NCBI RefSeq assembly: GCF_009712035.1
Contig: NZ_VILB01000011.1
Location: forward strand, 1-59,974
DNA length: 59,974 nt
Source of the DNA: Anabaena sp. UHCC 0187
GTDB taxonomy: Bacteria; Cyanobacteriota; Cyanobacteriia; Cyanobacteriales; Nostocaceae
Reading direction: 5' to 3'
Part shown: piece after piece, positions 33,891 through 42,723 of the stretch
Numbering within the stretch: position 1 is the stretch's first letter
How the letters are laid out: every line of letters begins with the position of its first letter
The notes under the pieces: model-generated
Databases searched by the model: none
What the model was told of the DNA's origin: nothing
Seen by the model: the letters and a program-made list of their open reading frames with translations, nothing else
Position numbers and translations under genes: made by a program

Positions 33891-35200
33891 AAAATCTACA
33901 AAACTATGATTGGCTAATTTGTAATCATAGCCAAGAATTACCGCAAATAGCTACAGAATTATATTTAAAATTAACCCAGTTATCAAATCCAAAAATCATC
34001 ATTGCAGAAAGATCCCCAGTCAGATTTTTAGGAAGTTTTATTGCAGCTTGTGCGGCTAAATGTCCGGTTTTTCTCTGTAACCCAGATTGGAGTCAAAACG
34101 AATGGGAACAAGTCTTTAATTTAGTACAACCAGATATAGTTTTAGGAATAGATCATAATTTTTTAAAATCACCAATTATCAATTATGAATTACCAATTAC
34201 TAATGCTATCATGATTCCTACAGGTGGTTCATCAGGAAAGATTAAATTTGCCATTCATACATGGGAAACATTAACGGCTTCTGTGCAAGGATTTACAGAA
34301 TATTTTTCCATAAATGTAGTTAATTCATTTTGTATATTGCCATTGTATCATGTGAGTGGATTAATGCAATTTATGCGTTCCTTCACAACAGGAGGTAAAT
34401 TAGTAATTACCTCATCTAAAACATTAGAAATTTCTCAAATACCCAATATTAACCCGACTAATTTTTTTATATCTTTAGTTCCCACCCAATTACAAAAAAT
34501 CCTGCAAAATCCCGAATTAACTCAATGGCTATCAAAATTTTCTACAGTTCTGTTAGGAGGTGCGCCAGCTTGGGATGAACTATTAGAAAAAGCGAGATTT
34601 CATCAAATTAGATTAGCACCTACCTATGGCATGACAGAAACCGCTTCTCAAATAGCAACTCTTAAACCTGATGAATTTTTACAAGGTAAATTTAATAGTG
34701 GAAAAATTCTTCCCCATGCTAAAATCATTATTGATAATCCACCGGGAAATATAAATATTCAAAGTCAATCTTTAGCTTTGGGTTATTATCCCCAAATGTG
34801 GGAAAATAGAGATAACTTTGTAGTTGATGATATTGGTTTTTTAGACAATTACGGCTACTTACATATTATTGGCCGCAACAGTGACAAAATCATTACAGGT
34901 GGTGAAAACGTTTACCCCACAGAAATCGAATCAGCGATTAGAAAAACAAACATGGTAATAGATGTTTGTGTAATGGGTATAACTGATAAACATTGGGGAC
35001 AAGCATTAACAGCCATTTATATTCCCAAAGATAGAAATATCTCCCCCAGAGAAATTCAAACCCAAATAAAAAATCAATTGAGTCAATTCAAAATTCCCAA
35101 ACATTGGATTTCCCTACCAAACCTACCCCGTAACACCCAAGGTAAAATCAACCGTCAACAACTCCAAAAAATCGCCGAAGACTTTCTGAAAACTAAGTAG
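33875..35200 (+). CDS. menE: 2-Succinylbenzoate-CoA ligase
   Basis: 441 aa, ANL-family adenylating enzyme. The P-loop-like MIPTGGSSGKIKFAIHTWE, the APTYGMTETASQIATLKPDE motif, GYLHIIGRNSDKIITGGENV and the C-terminal catalytic lysine region LPRNTQGKINRQQLQ are all present. It activates o-succinylbenzoate to its CoA ester. It overlaps menC. menD and menB are not in the window. Confidence 0.94.
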   Translation: MENLLENLQNYDWLICNHSQELPQIATELYLKLTQLSNPKIIIAERSPVRFLGSFIAACAAKCPVFLCNPDWSQNEWEQVFNLVQPDIVLGIDHNFLKSPIINYELPITNAIMIPTGGSSGKIKFAIHTWETLTASVQGFTEYFSINVVNSFCILPLYHVSGLMQFMRSFTTGGKLVITSSKTLEISQIPNINPTNFFISLVPTQLQKILQNPELTQWLSKFSTVLLGGAPAWDELLEKARFHQIRLAPTYGMTETASQIATLKPDEFLQGKFNSGKILPHAKIIIDNPPGNINIQSQSLALGYYPQMWENRDNFVVDDIGFLDNYGYLHIIGRNSDKIITGGENVYPTEIESAIRKTNMVIDVCVMGITDKHWGQALTAIYIPKDRNISPREIQTQIKNQLSQFKIPKHWISLPNLPRNTQGKINRQQLQKIAEDFLKTK

Positions 35201-35213
35201 CTTGGCACAATTA

Positions 35214-35312
35214 AATATAAAACCTCTCTCCAAACCTCTCCCCTGCTAGGGGAGAGGCTTTGACTCCCCCTTCCCTGGTAGGGAAGGGGGTTGGGGGGTG
35301 AGGTTTATATTA
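35214..35312. repeat. Three-stem palindromic repeat (CTCTCCCC/CCCTTCCC type)
   Basis: Inner hairpin 1: CCTCTCCCC-TGCTA-GGGGAGAGG; inner hairpin 2: CCCCCTTCCC-TGGTA-GGGAAGGGGG. The whole is enclosed by AAACCTC (35220-35226) and GAGGTTT (35300-35306). It lies between the convergent menE and thioesterase genes. A dispersed cyanobacterial element with cloverleaf-like folding; it could also limit readthrough. Confidence 0.7.
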
Positions 35313-35341
35313 TATTTTTTAACGCCCACTTACTTAACTAA

Positions 35342-35791
35342 TTACCTAACCTCCTCCCTCGATCTTCTTCTCTCTGCGCCCTCTGCGTCTCTGTGGTTCG
35401 TTTCTAACCAATGATTCATATAATTTGGTAATTCCTGCTTATTTTTACTACTGGCATCAATACAAACGTGCCTAGTAATTGCCTTAGCAACCATTACTTC
35501 ATCTACTGTCATTTCATAGGTAATTTCAAACTTATCCGAACCTATTTTTTCCGGTAACAAACTAATCACTAAATTGTCACCACAATACATAGGAAGAAAA
35601 AAATCTACATTTGCATGAACAATAGGAAAAGCCACAGATGGATTAGTAAAAAATGATTTAAGATTAATACCAGAAGCTGCTAATGAAACCTCATAAGCTT
35701 CATGACAAATTCTGAAAATATTAGCGAAATAAACGACTCCAGCCGCATCAGTATCTTGAAATCGGACAGTGTAGTAATATGTAAAAGCCAT
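35342..35791 (-). CDS. 1,4-Dihydroxy-2-naphthoyl-CoA thioesterase (hotdog fold)
   Basis: 149 aa. The hotdog-fold start [20 protein letters not shown] holds the catalytic Asp of the 4-hydroxybenzoyl-CoA thioesterase type; [20 protein letters not shown] follows. It fits the cyanobacterial DHNA-CoA hydrolase that releases 1,4-dihydroxy-2-naphthoate for MenA. Oddity: the last about 17 residues ([17 protein letters not shown]) are encoded by a dispersed CTCTGCGTCTCTGTGG-type repeat, so a repeat insertion seems to have extended the protein. Confidence 0.87.
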   Translation of the reverse strand: MAFTYYYTVRFQDTDAAGVVYFANIFRICHEAYEVSLAASGINLKSFFTNPSVAFPIVHANVDFFLPMYCGDNLVISLLPEKIGSDKFEITYEMTVDEVMVAKAITRHVCIDASSKNKQELPNYMNHWLETNHRDAEGAERRRSREEVR

Positions 35792-35930
35792 GTTGAAAAT
35801 TTCCTCAATTAAAATCTGCTATCACACATCATTTTATTTCATATTAACTATTAATAATTAATAAAAACTAACCTATGGTTATTCGATATCTTTTGTAACA
35901 GCAAGTTTTTTATGCAATAATCACTAATGC

Positions 35931-35948
35931 AGTGTGATTTTGCACACT
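35931..35948. promoter_or_regulatory. Palindrome upstream of the Dpd-like operon
   Basis: AGTGTG-ATTTTG-CACACT, a perfect 6-bp inverted repeat with 6-bp spacer, 53 bp before the first ATG of the five-gene operon. A candidate operator; no regulator gene is known for it. Confidence 0.35.
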
Positions 35949-36000
35949 TGTTTTTTCAGCAACGTAACACAACAATAAAGATTAAAGCAAATCCTTGACT

Positions 36001-39000
36001 ATGAATATGATACAGCTTGGTTCATTAGTGCATTCTCAGACAAATAATTTAGGAGTAGCAAAGGTAGTTGATGTATCTGATACAAAAGCAACAGTTGAGT
36101 ATTTCTGTTCTGTTAGTCAACGCATATCCGAAACTTTCCTATTAAATGCCCTATCTAAAACCAAGCTACAACGTCAAACTCGATGCTATATCTGGCTAGA
36201 AAGCCAAGCTGTCTGGATAATAGGTAGAATCTGGGCTTGGGATGAAGAAATTGAGGAATATGAAGTTCACTTACCTGATAAAAAAGTGATTTTTGTCAGC
36301 GAAGAGGAAATTTATGTGCGCTGCAATATTCCTCAAGCAAACCCCATGGAAACTTTGTCAATCAAAGCTCATGAAACACCATATTTTTATGATAGACGAT
36401 TGACTTTTGTGCAAGCCCTGATTTCGCAACGTGCTGTCTGTCGGGGAATGACAGGATTAATATCTGCAAATATTCAGCTTTATCCTCATCAAGTTGAAGT
36501 TGTGCGGCGGGTGCTAGAAGACCCTATACAACGCTATTTGTTAGCAGATGAGGTGGGACTGGGAAAAACCATTGAAGCTGGTGTAATTCTGCGCCAATAC
36601 CTGTTAGATGAACCAAAAGGGCGGGCAGTAATTATAGTTCCCCAATATTTAGTAGCGCAATGGCGACAAGAATTAGAACAAAAATTTTATCTTTCCCATT
36701 TTCCTAAGCGAGTAGCCATCATTACTATTGATGAACTTCAGAAAATTAATCCCAAAGTAAAAGTTGATTTTGTGATTATAGATGAAGCTCATCATATTGC
36801 AGCTTTGGCAAATTCTCAAAATTCTGGAGAACGTCAAATATTTGAACTTTGTAAACATATTGCCCATAAAAGTGATCGCTTACTTTTATTATCTGCAACT
36901 CCTGTACTCAGTAATGAGAGAGATTTTTTGGCAATGTTACATCTGCTTGATCCTGACACCTATCACCTCAATGATTTAGTTGGGTTTCGCGCCAGAGTGG
37001 AAAATCGTCAACAGATTGGTAAACTTCTTTTCTCTTTTAAAGAAGGTGCAAATCCTTTTGTGATCAAATCTAATATTAAGCTGCTGCGTAGCCTATTTGC
37101 AGAAGATAAATATTTATTAAGTTTGGCGAATGATTTGGAAAATTGTTTACAAACAAAAGCCACGGAAACAGATGCAATTATTCAGTCTATTCGCATCCAT
37201 ATCAGCGAAACCTATCGTTTACATCGGCGAATGTTACGTAACCGTCGGGCTTCGGTAGAAGATGTTATTTTTGACAGAAATATTGTTCCTCAAGAAGAAT
37301 ATGATTTAGACGAGCGAGCAATTGATATTCACGAACTTCTTGATCAATGGCGTTCTCTTGCACCTCATCAACAGGAATATCAGCGGATTTATTTACTATT
37401 TTTCCTAGCATCTGGGACTTGGTTAGGAATTTTAGAACAGGTAATTACAGCCCGTCAAGGCAATAAGAACCAGTTACAAAAACTTGTGCAGGAGTTTGGA
37501 GAAAAAGATATCAATATCTTGATGCAAACACCAAAGTTTACAGGTGAAGAAGAGATTCTAACATCCTTACTGAAAACGATTCAACAACGTGCAGAAGAAG
37601 GAGAAAGGATTGATCATTTACAAACAATGCTGTTAAATCAGTTGGGTATTTATTTCAAACTACCGCCATCGGTGCGGCGAAATAAGCAAGATTTACTAAC
37701 AAAAATACAGCAGAGAATTCGTCGGCCTGTTTCTGATGATATTCTCCCCAAATTTGTTATTTTTACAAGTTTTGGACAAACCTGTACAGAAATTGTCCGC
37801 TATTTAATTCAGACTTTCCCAGAAACAGCAGTAGTTAGTCATCAAATTGGGGAATCACGAGCAAAGCTAGAGAAGAATTTAACTGATTTCCAGAATAACC
37901 CCAATTGCTTTATTCTTGTATGCGATCGCTCTGGGGAAGAAGGACATAATCTCCAGTTTGCAGACTGGTTAATTCATTTTGATATTCCCTTATCAACTAA
38001 CCGTTTAGAGCAAAGAATCGGCAGACTTGATCGCATTGGGAGTAAAATCAATTTCCAATCTTGTGTATTTCTGGGTATTTATTCAGAAGACAGTCCCCAT
38101 AATGCTTGGTTTCAACTATTAAAAAATGGTTTTAATATCTTTCAGCAATCAATTGCCAGTTTACAGTTTTATATAGATGAAAAATTGCCAGAATTAGAAA
38201 CAGTTTTGTTTGAATTGAGTGCTGCGGGAATATTAGCAATGGTTGAGCCACTCCAGGAACAAATCCAAGGAGAACTATTGAAGATTAATGAACAATATGC
38301 AATTGATGAAATTGATGCCCTTGATGATAATGCAACAGAATATTTTCAAACATTAGATGATGATGATGCTTGTCATCAACGAATGCAGCAAGCAACTGAA
38401 GCTTGGATTTGCCAAACCATCAACTTTCGGCGGAGTTTAGATGTGAATAAAGAAGGAGTAATTAGCTATTATCCTGATAAACATACCTTGGTATCATTAG
38501 ATGAACTAAAAACTCATTTCGCAGCTTGTACAAATAACATCGGCACTTTTAACCGCAGAGTTGCTAACAGAAATACTGAAGTTAATCTTTATCGAATTGG
38601 TGAAAGATTTATTGACTCCCTATCATCTTATATTAATTGGGATGATCGAGGACAATGCTTTGCGATGTGGAGATTTGCACCATCTTGGGATGCTAGTCCA
38701 GGGAGGGAATGGTTTGGTTTTCAATTCAACTATGTGATCGAAACCAACTTAGCCAAATGTGTTAAAAACCCCGCTCAATTAAAAACCATCCAAAGATTAG
38801 CAGACGGACTATTTGCACCCAGTTTAGAAACCATATTTATTGATGCTCGTCATGAACCCATGAGCATTGTTGAGGATGTAGAACTACTGGAAATATTACA
38901 AACTCCTTATAAAGCTAAAGGTAGTCCCTATCGAGATTACAACTTAGCTAAAAATCGCCTATCTATTCTTGATGATTTTGTTGAACCTAGTCAATGGGCT

Positions 39001-39318
39001 GATTTTTGTCGTCGTGCTAGTAATTCCAGTTTAAATCTATTATCTCAACGTCCAGATTTTCAAGAATTGTGTGAAAAAAGTGCTAACCGTGCCGAAGAAA
39101 AGCTTGGTAAAAGATTAGAACAACTTCGTTTAAGGATCAATAGATTTAATCAAGAACAGCAAATTAATGATCCACTATTACAGCAAGAACTTTTGGAAGA
39201 AACAGCATTAAACCAAGAAATTATTGCTGGAATTAGACAACCACATATTCGCTTAGATTCTGTAGGTTTTATCATTGTTTCTGGACAAAACTTACAGCTA
39301 AATCAGGAAAGTGAATAA
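36001..39318 (+). CDS. SNF2/RapA-like helicase (DpdE-like), first gene of five-gene operon
   Basis: 1105 aa from ATG 36001 (an upstream TTG at 35995 adds two). A SNF2-type superfamily 2 core is evident: Walker A LLADEVGLGKTIEAGVILRQ near residue 183, DEAH box VIIDEAHHIA near 261, motif III LLLLSATPVLS, and in the C-terminal RecA lobe ILVCDRSGEEGHNLQFADW with motif VI LEQRIGRLDRIGSKINF near 671. The N-terminal 150 residues look like a small beta domain; the C-terminal 350 residues are unassigned. The layout resembles RapA-like helicases and, by gene order, DpdE of the 7-deazaguanine DNA restriction cluster. It overlaps the next gene by one base. Confidence 0.82.
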   Translation: MNMIQLGSLVHSQTNNLGVAKVVDVSDTKATVEYFCSVSQRISETFLLNALSKTKLQRQTRCYIWLESQAVWIIGRIWAWDEEIEEYEVHLPDKKVIFVSEEEIYVRCNIPQANPMETLSIKAHETPYFYDRRLTFVQALISQRAVCRGMTGLISANIQLYPHQVEVVRRVLEDPIQRYLLADEVGLGKTIEAGVILRQYLLDEPKGRAVIIVPQYLVAQWRQELEQKFYLSHFPKRVAIITIDELQKINPKVKVDFVIIDEAHHIAALANSQNSGERQIFELCKHIAHKSDRLLLLSATPVLSNERDFLAMLHLLDPDTYHLNDLVGFRARVENRQQIGKLLFSFKEGANPFVIKSNIKLLRSLFAEDKYLLSLANDLENCLQTKATETDAIIQSIRIHISETYRLHRRMLRNRRASVEDVIFDRNIVPQEEYDLDERAIDIHELLDQWRSLAPHQQEYQRIYLLFFLASGTWLGILEQVITARQGNKNQLQKLVQEFGEKDINILMQTPKFTGEEEILTSLLKTIQQRAEEGERIDHLQTMLLNQLGIYFKLPPSVRRNKQDLLTKIQQRIRRPVSDDILPKFVIFTSFGQTCTEIVRYLIQTFPETAVVSHQIGESRAKLEKNLTDFQNNPNCFILVCDRSGEEGHNLQFADWLIHFDIPLSTNRLEQRIGRLDRIGSKINFQSCVFLGIYSEDSPHNAWFQLLKNGFNIFQQSIASLQFYIDEKLPELETVLFELSAAGILAMVEPLQEQIQGELLKINEQYAIDEIDALDDNATEYFQTLDDDDACHQRMQQATEAWICQTINFRRSLDVNKEGVISYYPDKHTLVSLDELKTHFAACTNNIGTFNRRVANRNTEVNLYRIGERFIDSLSSYINWDDRGQCFAMWRFAPSWDASPGREWFGFQFNYVIETNLAKCVKNPAQLKTIQRLADGLFAPSLETIFIDARHEPMSIVEDVELLEILQTPYKAKGSPYRDYNLAKNRLSILDDFVEPSQWADFCRRASNSSLNLLSQRPDFQELCEKSANRAEEKLGKRLEQLRLRINRFNQEQQINDPLLQQELLEETALNQEIIAGIRQPHIRLDSVGFIIVSGQNLQLNQESE

Positions 39319-41810
39319 TGACAGATTCATTTATCAAACTGAGAGAAATTCTGCACACAGGTAACATCCCTGAAGATACTAGCGATTTTCAAGAAGGGTG
39401 TTATCAACGTTTATTAAACGCACTGCGGAATCAATCTGGGGTAGGGGATATTGCCAGTTTAATTCGCCATATTCTGCGTTTTGAGGATGAAAAACAGGGT
39501 GGGAATTCGCAAATTTTACTGCAAATTCCTCGAAAACCTAATTTTCCTAATCGAGATATTTGGGAACAATCTGGTATGAATATACTAGCTGAAGATAGAG
39601 AATACTTTCTCATTAGTTCCCGTCCTTGGCAACCCCAATGGCTAAAATTTGCAGATCAATATCCCCCAGATACACCCTTATTTAAAGAAGAAAATCGCCG
39701 CAACTATGAACCAATAGTTGGTGATCCATTTCTACAAATAATGCAGTTAGATAAATATCTCAGCATTGGACAAAGAGAAGCTATTCGTGCAGTTTTAACT
39801 GCACCAAAAAACTCAACTTTAATCATTAATTTACCTACAGGTTCTGGGAAAAGTCTTTGCGCTCAATTACCAGCTTTGTTAAGTTCTAAAAATGGTAGTC
39901 TGACTGTGGTAGTTGTCCCCACAACATCACTAGCAATAGATCAAGAACGAGCATTAAAACAGTTTATTTATCATCCCACAGCATATTATAGTCATGATTC
40001 TTTCGAGGGACAAAAAAGGAAGCAAGAAATACGCAATCGGATTCATGCAGGAACTCAAAAAATAATTTTTACCTCACCAGAAAGCCTCATGGGTAGTCTT
40101 GCACGCCCTATTTATGAGGCTGCAAAACTGGGAATGTTGCAATATTTTGTGATTGATGAAGCCCACATGATTGAGCAATGGGGTAATGATTTTCGCCCCG
40201 CTTTTCAAGAACTTCCAGGCTTTATTAGAAATTTATGGAACTATAGTTCCTTCAACACATTATTACTCACAGCAACATTAACTGAATCTTGTTTAGATAC
40301 TCTAGAATCATTATTTGGTGAAGACTTACAAGTTATTTCTGCTGTGCAACTACGTCCAGAACCTGCTTACTGGTTTAGATGGTGTGATAGTGAAGAAAAG
40401 AGAAAACAAAGACTGATTGAATCACTGTATTACCTACCACGACCACTAATTATTTATGCAACAAAAGTTGATGATGTTAATAATTTAAAAAAGGAATTAT
40501 ATCAGGCTGAATTCAAACGTTGTGCAATTATGACAGGTCAATCTAGTGAGCAAGAAAGGTCACAATTAATCAAAAATTGGCGAGAACAAAATATTGACAT
40601 AGTTATTGCCACCTCTGCCTTTGGACTAGGTGTAGATCAAAGTGATGTGCGGGCAGTTATTCATGTTTGTATTCCCGAAAATATTAACCGTTTTTATCAA
40701 GAAGTAGGTAGAGGTGGAAGAGACGGTAAAGCTTGTTTATCACTGACATTGTATACAAGTAAAGATTACGATATAGCTACAGATATCAATGAAAATTCCG
40801 CCATAACTATCGAGAGAGGTTTACAACGTTGGCAAAGTATGTTTGACGCAAAGAAAATATTAACTAATGGTAGATTTCGAGTTCCTATCAATAAACCTCC
40901 TTCTTGGAAACCTGGAGATATTGATATGAATAGTGAGCAAAATACAGCTTGGAATTTGCGAACATTAACATTACTACAAAGGGTTAAATTAATTGATATT
41001 GATTCAGAAGAACCTCAAAAAGACTGGGACATCTCCAAAAATACTCGAATTATTAATATCCACAATGAAAAACATTTAGATCCATCCACATGGGAAGATG
41101 AAGTTGAACCTGTCCGACTACAACGTAAAAACTGGAGTTATCAAAATCTCAAACTTATGAAAGAAGCTTTAACAGCAAAGCGTTGTCTTTCAGAAATTTT
41201 TGCAGAAGCTTACACTATTTCTTCCCGCAATGTACCGCAACCTAGAAAAGTTGTAAAAGTTTCTCGCGCTTGTGGAGGTTGTCCTGTCTGTCGGCAAAAA
41301 GCTATCCAACCCTTTGCGGGAATTATGCCCTCCCCTAGTCGTGTTTGGCAAGAACCTAATTTTTTTGTTGGGGAGGAATTAGAACGCTTACTTGCAGGTA
41401 ACAAATTATTACTGATTTTTTATGAATCTTTAAATAATAGAAATACTAAAATACCCATAAATAATGTATTAAAATGGTTTGTAGAACAGGGCATCAGAAA
41501 TATGATTATTCCATCTGAGTTTGCAGAAACTTTAACTGAAGATATCAAGATAATCCCCAATGCTTTTATTTTTTTATGGGAAAAATATCAACCATTAAAA
41601 ATGCCCTATCTTCCGACATTAATTGTTCATTCTCCAGGAGAGAAACTACCGGATAACTACTTAACAATAAATAATAATTTTCAAGCTCCCCGGATTATTT
41701 TATTGCCAATAGATACCCCAGATCCTAGTCGTCCTGAGCGACGATTAATAGATATTTTTGCCGGAAAACAATTAAAATTTGCAGTTTTTTGTACGGAGAT
41801 TAGTTTATGA
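39318..41810 (+). CDS. RecQ-like DEAH helicase with Cys motif (DpdF-like)
   Basis: 830 aa. An N-terminal about 140-residue region of unknown fold is followed by a helicase core: Walker A INLPTGSGKSLCAQLPALLS (near 173), DEAH FVIDEAHMIEQWGNDFRPAF (near 280), SAT-like LLLTATLTES, IVIATSAFGLGVDQSDVRAV and motif VI RFYQEVGRGGRDGKACLSLT (near 461), all typical of RecQ/DinG-like enzymes. C652-G-G-C655-P-V-C658 may be part of a zinc site. The C-terminal 150 residues are unassigned. The gene is coupled to its neighbours on both sides by overlaps. Assignment as DpdF is from order and architecture, not a profile match. Confidence 0.82.
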   Translation: MTDSFIKLREILHTGNIPEDTSDFQEGCYQRLLNALRNQSGVGDIASLIRHILRFEDEKQGGNSQILLQIPRKPNFPNRDIWEQSGMNILAEDREYFLISSRPWQPQWLKFADQYPPDTPLFKEENRRNYEPIVGDPFLQIMQLDKYLSIGQREAIRAVLTAPKNSTLIINLPTGSGKSLCAQLPALLSSKNGSLTVVVVPTTSLAIDQERALKQFIYHPTAYYSHDSFEGQKRKQEIRNRIHAGTQKIIFTSPESLMGSLARPIYEAAKLGMLQYFVIDEAHMIEQWGNDFRPAFQELPGFIRNLWNYSSFNTLLLTATLTESCLDTLESLFGEDLQVISAVQLRPEPAYWFRWCDSEEKRKQRLIESLYYLPRPLIIYATKVDDVNNLKKELYQAEFKRCAIMTGQSSEQERSQLIKNWREQNIDIVIATSAFGLGVDQSDVRAVIHVCIPENINRFYQEVGRGGRDGKACLSLTLYTSKDYDIATDINENSAITIERGLQRWQSMFDAKKILTNGRFRVPINKPPSWKPGDIDMNSEQNTAWNLRTLTLLQRVKLIDIDSEEPQKDWDISKNTRIINIHNEKHLDPSTWEDEVEPVRLQRKNWSYQNLKLMKEALTAKRCLSEIFAEAYTISSRNVPQPRKVVKVSRACGGCPVCRQKAIQPFAGIMPSPSRVWQEPNFFVGEELERLLAGNKLLLIFYESLNNRNTKIPINNVLKWFVEQGIRNMIIPSEFAETLTEDIKIIPNAFIFLWEKYQPLKMPYLPTLIVHSPGEKLPDNYLTINNNFQAPRIILLPIDTPDPSRPERRLIDIFAGKQLKFAVFCTEISL

Positions 41811-42718
41811 GTGTACTTAAAGAACCTTTAGCAACACCCAGTAGATTTAAAGGTATTTTTCGATATTTGCTAAATACAGAATATCAGAAAGAGAAAAGAG
41901 AGAGATTAGAGCAAATACTTTCTCCTAATAAATTGGTTGAGCGTCTTCTTTCTTCCGAAGAAAAAGCCAGTGGTAAAAAAGCAGCACACCCGATGCTGCA
42001 TAACAACCTGAGAGAATGTATTAAATCTGGTCTGTTAATAGAAATTGATTATGAGATATCTATCAATCCCCTATTACCAAAAGAAGCCCGGAATCGTGAA
42101 TTAGGTGAACATTTATTACCTGATACTCTAGCTACTTTATTTTTTGCATCTGATAATAAAGATGAAGAAGATTTTGCACTTGTCTGCGCTTGGTTTTTGG
42201 CACAAGATATATATGATTCCCCCGGAAATTGGAAAGAATTACAATATGTTGTCACTGAACAAGGAGTTTCCGAATCCTTAGATTTAAAAATGTCTAGTAG
42301 TACACTTGCTGGTCAAATGAATGACTGGATGTGTTACATGGGTTTAGCTTGGGGTCATGCTTTAGAAGGAAAAAAAGTGATAGTTCCTGATCCTACGGCT
42401 TATATTAAACGTAATCTTTCACATTTATTTTCTGAACAAGAAAATAGAAAATTCCCTATTAGAGAATTTATTGATAGATTAGCCCAAAAGTGTCCTTTAT
42501 TTGAAACAGGTAAATTTCGAGATCAAATAGAAGCAAATATTGGTATTCGTCAACCTAACTATTTATCTACCAGTACAGCTTTCGCTTTATTTCGTCTCCA
42601 AGATGAAGGTTATATTCAGTTACTCAGAGAATCAGATGCTGATTTAATGTTGCTTCCAAAAGCGAATAATGAAGTTGATGATAATAGCAAAGTTTCACAC
42701 ATTATCTGGAAAGGGTAA
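41807..42718 (+). CDS. DpdG-like protein of the helicase/ATPase operon
   Basis: 303 aa, starting inside the end of the helicase gene (ATGA overlap). No enzyme motif is visible. The N-terminal residues about 1-100 (SRFKGIFRYLLNTE, LERLLSSEEKASGKKAAHPM, LRECIKSGLLIEIDYEISIN) look like a winged-helix-type DNA-binding arrangement. The middle has GHALEGKKVIVPDPTAYIKR and the C-terminus STSTAFALFRLQDEGYIQLL, another small helical/winged segment. It is likely a core structural or DNA-recognition subunit for the two helicases and the ATPase. Naming as DpdG-like is by position and size. Confidence 0.65.
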   Translation: MSVLKEPLATPSRFKGIFRYLLNTEYQKEKRERLEQILSPNKLVERLLSSEEKASGKKAAHPMLHNNLRECIKSGLLIEIDYEISINPLLPKEARNRELGEHLLPDTLATLFFASDNKDEEDFALVCAWFLAQDIYDSPGNWKELQYVVTEQGVSESLDLKMSSSTLAGQMNDWMCYMGLAWGHALEGKKVIVPDPTAYIKRNLSHLFSEQENRKFPIREFIDRLAQKCPLFETGKFRDQIEANIGIRQPNYLSTSTAFALFRLQDEGYIQLLRESDADLMLLPKANNEVDDNSKVSHIIWKG

Positions 42719-42723
42719 AAATT

